Positions 24,601 through 31,138 of a stretch of 33,522 nucleotides of DNA are shown here, one piece after another. This DNA is from Tannerella sp. (GTDB lineage Bacteria > Bacteroidota > Bacteroidia > Bacteroidales > Tannerellaceae), in assembly GCA_031283785.1 (NCBI GenBank), contig JAITBC010000119.1, positions 1-33,522 of the forward strand, given 5' to 3'. Below the pieces are notes generated by a model that saw only the letters and a list, made by a program, of their open reading frames with translations, ran no database searches and was not told the origin of the DNA. Made by a program: the position numbers and the translations under genes. Position 1 is the first letter of the stretch. Each line of letters begins with the position of its first letter.

Positions 24601-26415
24601 TTATTCATCATCACCGGATATTCCCATTTTTTTCATGAGGAATGTAGCGTTCATGTTTTGTGCGATGCCGTCTCTAATTTTGTATGTGAAGGTCAGTTCG
24701 TCGTTTTTTATATCGGCCTCGAACCTTCTGTTGTATATGTTGTCGGGAAATGCCTCCGACAACGTTCCCAATAGCAGGTCGTGAGTAGCGATGATGCCGC
24801 AGGTTTCTTTTTTTATCAGTTGTTTTACCAGGCTGAAAGAACCTTTTTGTTTGTCGATGGAATTAGTGCCTTTGAGAATTTCATCAAGGATGATAAATAA
24901 TCGTTCGTTTGCATTAAGCCGGTCTATTATCATTTTAAGCCGTTTAAGTTCTGCAAAGAAATAGGATTCGCTGGATATGAGAGAATCGGCCGTGCGTAGG
25001 CTTGTAACTAAATGTGCCGGACAGACCGTAAGCGTTTCCGCGTAGGCAGGTATACCCATGCAGGCAAACAAAAAATTTACTCCCACCGTCCGCAGGTATG
25101 TACTTTTCCCGGCCATGTTGGCGCCCGTTATTATAAGGAAATATTTGCCGTGCGGGATATGTATGTCATTGCATACGCATTTGTCGCGGTGAAGCAGAGG
25201 ATGGCCCAATCCCGTACCTTCCATAAAGAAATAGGATTCCGAAACAGAGGGATAGATATAATCGGGATGGTTGAAGGCAAATGTCCCGAAAGAACAAAAT
25301 GCGTCGATAGCGCCTAAAGCATCAAACCACTCCTTCATTTCTCCGGAATGTTCCGTTTTCCATTTTTCAATGCTGACGGCCAGACGCGTATCGCGCATAT
25401 AGATCAGGTTCAGCATAATTCCTAATACGCTAAATCGTTGATCTAAAGCGCCGATATAACGGGATAATCTTTTTATGGCGGACGAAGCGGATGGGTTAAG
25501 ATTCTGTTTGTATGTCTGTAATATGACGGAACTGAAATTTTCCTTTTCGATCTGTTCCATAAGTACCGAATAAGTTTTGAGGATGTTTTCGGTTTTATTT
25601 ACGAGAGTATGTAACGTCTGTATGCGTTTCGCAGGCAAGTTCGCCGGCAAAAAACTTACTATAAGATATATACCCAGAGCGCTTATATTTACCATATTAA
25701 ATATATATCCGGCAATTAACAGCGCCCATATTGCCGGAACTGACCATATCATTACTTTTAACAGGATACTGTCGGAGATTCTTTTTTGGCTGTTGCCTCC
25801 TTCCTGAAATAAATATTTTATGTCTTTCTTTTCTTTTGATACAATCTCTCCGGTAACATAGAATTTATGTCTGAAACTGTGCATCTTACTAATCTCGAAC
25901 GTTCCTTTCTGGTATGCTAAGATATCGTTTTTATCATCCGACGGATGTTTAAACCGGTGAATCAGTTTTTCCCGTCCCATTTGTGTTACCGTACGGTTTA
26001 CCGATTGGAACAGGGAATTTTCGCCGAACAGATCCAGGTCGAAGCTAAACGAATGTTGTGTGTCGGCATGTTCGGGCGCTCCGTCGAATGTGCTGAAATC
26101 ATAATCCAATGCTTTAAGTTCATTTTCACACAAGCGGATATAACCTTCTTCATACGTACGTTCGTTATGCAGTTTGGCATGATAAACGACCAGAATAATA
26201 AACAGTAACATGAAGATGGCCGCTATGGCAGTCAATATCGTCAATTCATTGTTCCGGCACAGCCACAGTGTCGCTATCATACCGGCTATCAGGAACAGCC
26301 TTGCCGTACCGATATGGTAAATGTATCTTTTAAGTTTGCATAATATTGCGGAATGTTCATCTTTTTCTGCCCGGTAAAAATGATATATTTTGTCTGTTTT
26401 CGTTTTTTGCTCCAT
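24601..26415 (-). CDS. Membrane-anchored MutS-family ATPase
   Basis: The protein has 604 residues. The C-terminal ATPase domain is clearly MutS: Walker A GANMAGKST at 431-439, Walker B FIILDEILKGTNS at 507-519, and ATHDLLL. The mismatch-recognition domain I of true MutS is absent. Instead hydrophobic helices occur near 40-53 and 59-78, and again near 221-238 and 243-259, which suggests attachment to the inner membrane. The middle (about 260-390) resembles the clamp/lever core. It is therefore not the mismatch-repair MutS; function is unknown. A TATATTTG -7 box lies upstream. The gene is convergent with the ATP-grasp-like gene, leaving two bases between stops. Confidence 0.85.
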   Translation of the reverse strand: MEQKTKTDKIYHFYRAEKDEHSAILCKLKRYIYHIGTARLFLIAGMIATLWLCRNNELTILTAIAAIFMLLFIILVVYHAKLHNERTYEEGYIRLCENELKALDYDFSTFDGAPEHADTQHSFSFDLDLFGENSLFQSVNRTVTQMGREKLIHRFKHPSDDKNDILAYQKGTFEISKMHSFRHKFYVTGEIVSKEKKDIKYLFQEGGNSQKRISDSILLKVMIWSVPAIWALLIAGYIFNMVNISALGIYLIVSFLPANLPAKRIQTLHTLVNKTENILKTYSVLMEQIEKENFSSVILQTYKQNLNPSASSAIKRLSRYIGALDQRFSVLGIMLNLIYMRDTRLAVSIEKWKTEHSGEMKEWFDALGAIDAFCSFGTFAFNHPDYIYPSVSESYFFMEGTGLGHPLLHRDKCVCNDIHIPHGKYFLIITGANMAGKSTYLRTVGVNFLFACMGIPAYAETLTVCPAHLVTSLRTADSLISSESYFFAELKRLKMIIDRLNANERLFIILDEILKGTNSIDKQKGSFSLVKQLIKKETCGIIATHDLLLGTLSEAFPDNIYNRRFEADIKNDELTFTYKIRDGIAQNMNATFLMKKMGISGDDE

Positions 26416-26437
26416 GTTTTTTTATCTTATCGGCCGG

Positions 26438-26445
26438 CAAATATA
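26438..26445 (-). promoter_or_regulatory. Possible -7 box for the MutS-like gene
   Basis: Read on the minus strand this is TATATTTG, a perfect TAnnTTTG, 22 bp before the ATG. No TTG lies at the standard -33 distance (the nearest CAAA on the plus strand is only 11 bp away), so support is partial. Confidence 0.4.
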
Positions 26446-26552
26446 CTGTTTTTTCACAAATAAGGCATGCATACATTCTCATGGAAGTCATAATTTTTCC
26501 GGCAGGTAAGGGTTGTCTTGTCCTGAAATAAGTTTACAAAACGATGAATAAT

Positions 26553-26741
26553 GGGCATCTGCCTTTTTGCTTCGGGCATCTGCCTTTTTGCTTCGGGCAT
26601 CTGCCTTTTTGCTTCGGGCATCTGCCTTTTTGTTTCGGGTATCTGCCTTTTCCTTCCGGGCATCTGCCTTTTCCTTCCGGGCATCTGCCTTTTTCTTTCG
26701 GGCATCTGCCTTTTTGTTTCGGGCATCTGCCTTTTTGCTTC
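26553..26741. repeat. Nine tandem copies of a 21-bp repeat
   Basis: Nine head-to-tail copies without spacers. Each begins GGGCATCTGCC (copy 5 has GGGTATCTGCC) and continues with a pyrimidine-rich tail. Copies 1, 2, 3 and 9 are identical, 4 and 8 are identical, and 5, 6 and 7 differ only in a few bases of the tail. A tenth copy is degenerate. Because 21 is a multiple of three, several frames stay open through it on both strands, including a minus-strand KKADARS heptad. The array lies in the 413-bp gap 26416-26828 between the divergent MutS-like gene and a small gene; the remainder of that gap holds only the two -7 boxes. Confidence 0.97.
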
Positions 26742-26785
26742 GGGAAGATATTTTTTCAAAACAGATCTGTTTCATAAAAAAACAT

Positions 26786-26793
26786 TATCTTTG
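26786..26793 (+). promoter_or_regulatory. Probable -7 box for the small coiled-coil gene
   Basis: TATCTTTG is a perfect TAnnTTTG box, 35 bp before the ATG at 26829. The -33 region has no TTG at the standard distance. It starts 45 bp after the last 21-bp repeat, so the repeat array lies immediately upstream of this promoter. Confidence 0.5.
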
Positions 26794-26828
26794 CGAAAAC
26801 ATTTTGTTAAACCCTTTAAATTAAGAAT

Positions 26829-27143
26829 ATGGCAACAAAAACGTATGCACAGACAGTCAGCGATACCGCAGTAATGGTAAAAGGTATCCGCGACAATCAG
26901 GAAGTATTATCGAAACGTCAGATCGACACTGCTTTTGCCGACAGCCTGCAATCCGACGTCGATGCCGCCGTTGCTTTGAACAATGAGCAGGAAACGCTCA
27001 AAGCCAAGCTCAAGGAAAAAACCGAACAGCTTGATGCCGTTATGGCTACTTTGACGAAAAAAGCCGGCGAAGCTCGCAGAATCATCAAATTAGATATGCC
27101 ACAGTCATCGTGGCGCGAGTTCGGAATCGGCGACAAACGTTAG
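26829..27143 (+). CDS. Small coiled-coil protein of unknown function
   Basis: The protein has 104 residues, no signal peptide and no membrane segment. The middle (about 35-85) is rich in Glu, Lys, Ala and Leu and should form a long helix or coiled coil (LNNEQETLKAKLKEKTEQLDAVMATL). The last residues, KLDMPQSSWREFGIGDKR, have a distinctive W-x-x-F-G-I-x-D-K-R ending that looks like a conserved motif, though I cannot name the family. Codon use looks ordinary and a good -7 box precedes it, so I regard it as a real gene. It is followed after 24 bp by the RHS fragment. Confidence 0.75.
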   Translation: MATKTYAQTVSDTAVMVKGIRDNQEVLSKRQIDTAFADSLQSDVDAAVALNNEQETLKAKLKEKTEQLDAVMATLTKKAGEARRIIKLDMPQSSWREFGIGDKR

Positions 27144-27167
27144 TCCGTCCGGCTTTATTGCACTGTA

Positions 27168-27476
27168 ATGAAAAAACTGTTTCTGACATTATCCGTACTG
27201 CTGTCGGCAGTTTTCGGACTGTCGGCAATATGCGTCAGACAGCAGGGACAGGCGGGCAGGATATATTACGCCCACCGCGACCACTTCGGCAGTATCCTTT
27301 CGCTGACCGACGCCAACGGAACGGTAGCGAACGAGTACAGTTACGACGCATGGGGACGTTTGCGCAATCCGGCAAACCAGACCGCCTATACTCCCGGCAG
27401 CGAACCCGAACTGCTGCTCAATCTACAGTGCATTTTGGGGCGGGAAGATAATTCTTTTTTGGCTATTTCAAAATAA
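27168..27476 (+). pseudogene. RHS-repeat fragment behind a signal peptide (probable remnant)
   Basis: The 102-residue frame begins with a signal peptide (MKKLFLTLSVLLSAVFGLSA). It then goes directly into a segment typical of the end of the RHS core: IYYAHRDHFGSILSLTDANGTVANEYSYDAWGRLRNPANQT. Complete RHS proteins are many hundreds of residues long and continue after this point with a GYTGHEH-like segment and a variable toxin tip. Here the frame ends in an unrelated tail (LGREDNSFLAISK) soon after. The usual upstream YD repeats are missing. It is most likely the result of an internal deletion, or a silent cassette used to swap C-terminal tips. A small functional secreted protein cannot be excluded. 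Confidence 0.65.
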
Positions 27477-27513
27477 ATTTAGATGCGTCAGCCTTGGTGT
27501 AAATATCGCAAAA

Positions 27514-27545
27514 CTTGTATAAATGAAAAAAAGACGCTTTATTTG
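27514..27545 (+). promoter_or_regulatory. Possible promoter for the DnaQ-like exonuclease
   Basis: CTTG (27514-27517), a 20-bp spacer and TTTATTTG (27538-27545), one mismatch from TAnnTTTG. Transcription would begin almost exactly at the GTG start codon (27551), which would make the message leaderless. Confidence 0.4.
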
Positions 27546-27550
27546 TACCC

Positions 27551-28057
27551 GTGAAAGATTTTGCAGCTATTGATTTTGAAACGGCAAACAATGATCCGGC
27601 AAGCATTTGCAGCATTGGGGTCGTGATTGTGCGCAACGGAATGATATCAGACCGGATTTATGAACTGGTCAGGCCGGAGCCGGAATGGTACGCTTATTGG
27701 AATACGCGTGTACATGGGCTTACGGAAAAAGATACTGTGGATGCGCCGACATTCGACAGGGTATGGCAAAAAATCGAACCGCAAATTGAAGGTTTGCCTC
27801 TGGTGGCCCATAACAGCGCTTTTGATGAGAGATGTCTGAAGGCAGTTTTTAAAACATACGGGATGACATATCCGGATTATGTATTTCATTGTACGTGCCG
27901 GATCGCGAGGAAAGTTTTTGAAAAGAAGATATTGCCGGATTATCGGCTACATACTGTTGCCGCGCATTGCGGATATGATTTGCGGAATCATCATCATGCG
28001 CTTGCCGATGCTGAGGCGTGTGCGGTTATTGCACAGCAGATTTTACAAGAAATTTGA
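27551..28057 (+). CDS. DnaQ-like DEDDh 3'-5' exonuclease
   Basis: The protein has 168 residues and starts at GTG; the frame has no ATG near it and the exonuclease fold begins immediately (FAAIDFETAN). The DEDDh set is visible: Asp and Glu in IDFETAN, Asp in HNSAFDE, and His and Asp in HHHALADAEAC. This is the proofreading-nuclease fold of the DNA polymerase III epsilon subunit, but the protein is a stand-alone form and may act in repair or RNA processing. WNTRVHGLTEKDTVDAPTFDRVW is typical of this branch. It is followed after 12 bp by the U32 peptidase, probably in the same transcript. Confidence 0.88.
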   Translation: MKDFAAIDFETANNDPASICSIGVVIVRNGMISDRIYELVRPEPEWYAYWNTRVHGLTEKDTVDAPTFDRVWQKIEPQIEGLPLVAHNSAFDERCLKAVFKTYGMTYPDYVFHCTCRIARKVFEKKILPDYRLHTVAAHCGYDLRNHHHALADAEACAVIAQQILQEI

Positions 28058-28069
28058 TGAATTGATTAA

Positions 28070-29335
28070 ATGGAGTATAATATACGTGATTTTGAAATAA
28101 TGTCGCCTGTCGGGTCGTATGAATCGCTTATGGCAGCTATTCAGGGCGGGGCGGATTCGGTATATTTCGGTATGGAAGGACTGAATATGCGTTCACATTC
28201 CTCGAATAACTTTACTGCAGACGATCTGCATAAGATCGCTGCCGTCTGTCGCGATCACGGCGTGAAAAGTTATCTGACGGTTAATACCGTTATTTACGAT
28301 GATGACCTGCCGCTTATGCGCAGCATCATAGATGCGGCAAAAACTGCGGACGTCTCGGCAATCATTGCTTCGGATGTAGCGGCGATGATGTATGCGAATA
28401 GCATAGGGCAGGAAGTGCATCTTTCCACTCAACTTAATATTTCCAATATTGAAGCGTTGGCGTTTTACGCGCAGTTTGCAGATGTTGTGGTGCCGGCACG
28501 CGAGCTGAACCTCAAACAGGTGCGATCGATATATGATGAAATTCATATCCGGCAGATAAAAGGTGCGAAAGGGAGATTGATACAGATTGAAATGTTCTGT
28601 CACGGCGCACTTTGTATGGCGGTTTCCGGGAAATGTTACCTTAGTCTGCATGAACTGAACGCGTCGGCAAACCGTGGCGCATGTACGCAAATTTGTCGTC
28701 GTGGGTATACGGTTAAGGATAAGGAAACGGATATTGAGTTGGATATTGACAACCAATATATTATGTCCCCGAAAGACCTGAAAACCATTCATTTTATGAA
28801 TAAGATGATGGATGCGGGAGTTCGCGTGTTCAAGATTGAAGGACGCGCCCGCGGACCGGAATATGTACGTATTGTGACCGAATGTTACAAAGAAGCGGTG
28901 AAAGCGTATTGCGCTGGAACTTTCTCGGAGGAAAAAATTGCGGTGTGGGACGAACGTCTGAAATCGGTTTTCAACCGTGGATTCTGGGATGGTTATTATC
29001 TTGGTCGGCGACTTGGGGAATGGAGTAGCCGTTACGGTTCAAGTGCTGCGTGGCGCAAGGAGTATGTTGCCAAAGGCATTAAATATTTCGGCGATATACA
29101 GGTTGCCGAGTTTGAAATGGAGAGCGGTTCGCTTCAGGCCGGCGACGGGATACTGATTACCGGCCCGACGACAGGCGCAGTATTTCAGACCGTAAAAGAG
29201 ATACGGGTTGAATTGAAAACCGTTCACAGAACGATAAAAGGAGAACGTTTTTCCATTAAAACAGACGAAAAAGTGCGTCCTTCGGATCGTATGTATAAGA
29301 TGATTCCAACGGATGCCGATCGAGATCGTTTTTAG
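28070..29335 (+). CDS. Peptidase family U32 protein (RlhA/TrhP/YegQ-like)
   Basis: The protein has 421 residues. The N-terminal TIM-barrel half starts with MSPVGSYESLMAAIQGGADSVYFG. The U32 signature is complete: IEMFCHGALCMAVSGKCYLS, followed by ASANRGACTQICRRGY, whose cysteines are expected to bind an iron-sulfur cluster. KDLKTIHFMNKMMDAGVRVFKIEGRARGPEYV completes the conserved core and a small C-terminal beta domain follows. In other bacteria the family is linked to hydroxylation of rRNA or tRNA and to collagenase-like activity; which applies here is not visible. It is cytoplasmic. The 292-bp gap downstream contains terminator-like hairpins. Confidence 0.9.
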   Translation: MEYNIRDFEIMSPVGSYESLMAAIQGGADSVYFGMEGLNMRSHSSNNFTADDLHKIAAVCRDHGVKSYLTVNTVIYDDDLPLMRSIIDAAKTADVSAIIASDVAAMMYANSIGQEVHLSTQLNISNIEALAFYAQFADVVVPARELNLKQVRSIYDEIHIRQIKGAKGRLIQIEMFCHGALCMAVSGKCYLSLHELNASANRGACTQICRRGYTVKDKETDIELDIDNQYIMSPKDLKTIHFMNKMMDAGVRVFKIEGRARGPEYVRIVTECYKEAVKAYCAGTFSEEKIAVWDERLKSVFNRGFWDGYYLGRRLGEWSSRYGSSAAWRKEYVAKGIKYFGDIQVAEFEMESGSLQAGDGILITGPTTGAVFQTVKEIRVELKTVHRTIKGERFSIKTDEKVRPSDRMYKMIPTDADRDRF

Positions 29336-29336
29336 C

Positions 29337-29407
29337 TTTCCGGCGTTCCGCGACGTTTCCCGGCTTCCGTCCTCGTGCGACGTTTGATTTTCCGGCGTTC
29401 CGCGGCG
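29337..29407. repeat. Direct repeat of about 19 bp after the U32 gene
   Basis: TTTCCGGCGTTCCGCGACG (29337-29355) recurs as TTTCCGGCGTTCCGCGGCG at 29389-29407 with one change, and both are followed by (T)TTCCCGGCTT. The spacing is 52 bp. The block is much richer in G+C than its surroundings. Confidence 0.75.
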
Positions 29408-29410
29408 TTC

Positions 29411-29430
29411 CCGGCTTAGGCCGGCTTTTT
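29411..29430 (+). terminator. Intrinsic terminator-like hairpin
   Basis: CCGGC (29411-29415) pairs with GCCGG (29420-29424) around TTAG, followed by CTTTTT. The stem is short but entirely G-C. It would end the dnaQ-like/U32 transcript. Confidence 0.6.
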
Positions 29431-29445
29431 GGTGGAGTGTAGTTT

Positions 29446-29471
29446 CGGATTTCCGAATCCGGCAGTTTTTT
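29446..29471 (+). terminator. Second terminator-like hairpin
   Basis: CGGATT (29446-29451) pairs with AATCCG (29456-29461) around TCCG; a T-run follows at 29466-29471 after four bases. It backs up the hairpin 35 bp earlier. Confidence 0.5.
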
Positions 29472-29536
29472 ATACTGTGCACGGCATTATTTTGTGCCAT
29501 GGGTACCGGATGGCTTCGTACCGCACAATGACGGAC

Positions 29537-29570
29537 AAGGTAGAGACGCACGGCCGTGCGTCTCTACCTT
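29537..29570. repeat. Perfect 34-bp palindrome between convergent genes
   Basis: The arm AAGGTAGAGACGCACGG (29537-29553) is followed with no spacer by its exact reverse complement (29554-29570). It lies between the U32 gene and the convergent dihydroorotate-dehydrogenase-like gene. It has no T-tract, so it is not a standard terminator, and it resembles a dispersed palindromic element. Confidence 0.97.
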
Positions 29571-29627
29571 CCCAAGTTGGGGATTATTTTTATTTTCTCC
29601 GGTATTTTTGCAGGTACAGCCTGCAGT

Positions 29628-30605
29628 TTAGTTGTTGCCGGAGAAATATTTCATAAATTGTGCGCGTTCGTACATCGAAGGATTTTCCACATTGGCGAAA
29701 CTTAGCTTTCCACGAAATTCGGATATGGATTCGTATTTTGTTTCATTCATCCATTTTTCGATACCTTCCAATATTTTTGTAATTATTTCTTTGTCATTTT
29801 TATAAATTGTGCTGCATAGCTGGACTGTATTAGCGCCTGCCAGCAAGCATTTTATTACATCTTTCCAACTGTGTATGCCGAATGATGAAGATATGGAAAT
29901 GCCCGGTACGATTCCCGAAACGATCGCCGTCCAGCGTAATGTATCGCTAAGATCCGACGGATTGCTGAAAATCTCTCCTGAAGTGATTTGCATTTTCTTT
30001 ATATCAATATCAGGCCTGTAATACCTGTTGAACAGCACGACACCCTGCGCTTCATGCAATTTAATCTGATTGACTAATCCGGGTATATTGCTGAATCCTT
30101 TACCGATCTTCATGATTATGGGGATGGAAATTTGTTTCCTTACTTTTTTAAGGATGGATACGTACAGGTCATACATTTCGTTTGCCGATGTATTCGGGTC
30201 GGTACATAAATAAAAGACATTCAGTTCGAGGGCGTCGGCTCCGGCTTCTTCAATCTGTTTTGCAAATTCCGTCCATGCGTTTGCCTTATAACAGTTGATA
30301 CTTGCAATAACGGGTATCGTACAGATTGATTTTGTCTCTTTAATTAAGGATAAATATTCTTCTATCCGATTGGCTTTCACGTAGTTTCGTATATAGTCGG
30401 ACGCTTCCGGAGAATCCGACGGATGTGTCAGTAAATCGCTTTGCAGTTCAATCTGCTCTTCAAACAATGATTTCAGGACGATTGCACCTGCACCGCTGTC
30501 TTCCAGTGCTTTGTTTTTCTTTGCGCTGTTTGTAAGGCCGGAACTTCCTATAATCAATGGGTTATTAAGTGTCAGTCCGGCATATTTTGTTTCAAATTGC
30601 ACCAT
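29628..30605 (-). CDS. Dihydroorotate dehydrogenase-like flavoprotein
   Basis: The protein has 325 residues from the ATG at 30605. An upstream extension of the frame to 30929 runs through the promoter and into the divergent thioesterase gene, so it is rejected. The TIM-barrel has LTLNNPLIIGSSGLT at the start, EEAGADALELNVF (phosphate/FMN-side strand), IIMKIGKGFSN, VVLFNRYYRPDID, ISSSFGIHSWKDVIKCLLAGANTVQLCSTIYKN, which carry the FMN phosphate-binding loop. It resembles class 1 dihydroorotate dehydrogenases, but the canonical catalytic loop (NCPN with Cys) reads NVFYL here, so it may not act on dihydroorotate. Expression is from a consensus promoter that is back-to-back with that of the thioesterase. 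Confidence 0.85.
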   Translation of the reverse strand: MVQFETKYAGLTLNNPLIIGSSGLTNSAKKNKALEDSGAGAIVLKSLFEEQIELQSDLLTHPSDSPEASDYIRNYVKANRIEEYLSLIKETKSICTIPVIASINCYKANAWTEFAKQIEEAGADALELNVFYLCTDPNTSANEMYDLYVSILKKVRKQISIPIIMKIGKGFSNIPGLVNQIKLHEAQGVVLFNRYYRPDIDIKKMQITSGEIFSNPSDLSDTLRWTAIVSGIVPGISISSSFGIHSWKDVIKCLLAGANTVQLCSTIYKNDKEIITKILEGIEKWMNETKYESISEFRGKLSFANVENPSMYERAQFMKYFSGNN

Positions 30606-30635
30606 AGTTTTCGGTTTTTTTGGATAATAATCATA

Positions 30636-30667
30636 CAAATATAGCGTTTTTTTACGATAAAAACAAA
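30636..30667 (-). promoter_or_regulatory. Promoter of the dihydroorotate dehydrogenase-like gene
   Basis: On the minus strand, TTTG (30667-30664), a 20-bp spacer and TATATTTG (30643-30636) fit the consensus exactly. The start site would be near 30631, about 26 bp before the ATG at 30605. Confidence 0.8.
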
Positions 30668-30674
30668 TTTTTAT

Positions 30675-30705
30675 TTTGTATTCCTCCCGGCTTGCATTAT
30701 CTTTG
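30675..30705 (+). promoter_or_regulatory. Promoter of the thioesterase-dprA unit
   Basis: TTTG (30675-30678), a 19-bp spacer and TATCTTTG (30698-30705) match the consensus, with the ATG at 30726. Its -33 element lies only seven bases from the -33 element of the divergent promoter. Confidence 0.8.
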
Positions 30706-30725
30706 TTGACATAAAAAATGATACG

Positions 30726-31127
30726 ATGAAGGAATATATTTTCAAACTTGAAATGAAAGTGCGTGATTATGAGTGTGATCTGCAAGGCGTGGTCAATAAT
30801 TCCAACTATCAGCGGTATATGGAACATACGCGTCATGAATATATGGGAGCGCTTGGTGAAAATTTCGGAAAGTTGCATGAGAACGGCATTGATGCGTTTG
30901 TGTCGAAAGTGGAAATAAGATTTAAACATTCACTGCGTAGCGGAGATAAATTTCTGTCGTGCATGAATATCCGGCGCGAGGGGATAAAACTCGTTTTTGA
31001 GCAGGATATATATAGACTGTCGGAGCATATTCTTGCTGCTTCGGGAAGAGTGGAGACGGTTATCGTTGAGAACGGGAAGCTCACTCGCGGCGATTATTTT
31101 GATCGTATAATTACAGCTTTAAAATAA
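30726..31127 (+). CDS. Acyl-CoA thioesterase, hot-dog fold (YbgC/4-hydroxybenzoyl-CoA type)
   Basis: The protein has 133 residues, the usual length. VRDYECDLQGVVNNSNYQRYMEHTRHEYM matches the family motif, with the catalytic Asp in CDLQGVVNN. The second half (FVSKVEIRFKHSLRSGDKF) provides the rest of the hot-dog sheet. Such enzymes hydrolyse acyl-CoA or acyl-carrier thioesters; in this position it may recycle acyl groups, but the substrate is not evident. It is cytoplasmic. The following dprA starts 11 bp after its stop, which points to one operon. Confidence 0.9.
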   Translation: MKEYIFKLEMKVRDYECDLQGVVNNSNYQRYMEHTRHEYMGALGENFGKLHENGIDAFVSKVEIRFKHSLRSGDKFLSCMNIRREGIKLVFEQDIYRLSEHILAASGRVETVIVENGKLTRGDYFDRIITALK

Positions 31128-31138
31128 AGTTACCGTCT

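Noticed and set aside
26553..26741. CRISPR array
   Set aside because: The 21-bp units are contiguous with no unique spacers, and no cas genes are present.
26454..26874. Open frames encoding repeated heptads through the 21-bp array
   Set aside because: All frames stay open because the unit is a multiple of three. None has a promoter clearly assigned or a non-repeat domain. Kept as a repeat, with coding listed only as a possibility.
30606..30929. N-terminal extension of the dihydroorotate-dehydrogenase-like protein
   Set aside because: It crosses two strong promoters and the divergent thioesterase gene; the TIM-barrel begins at ATG 30605.
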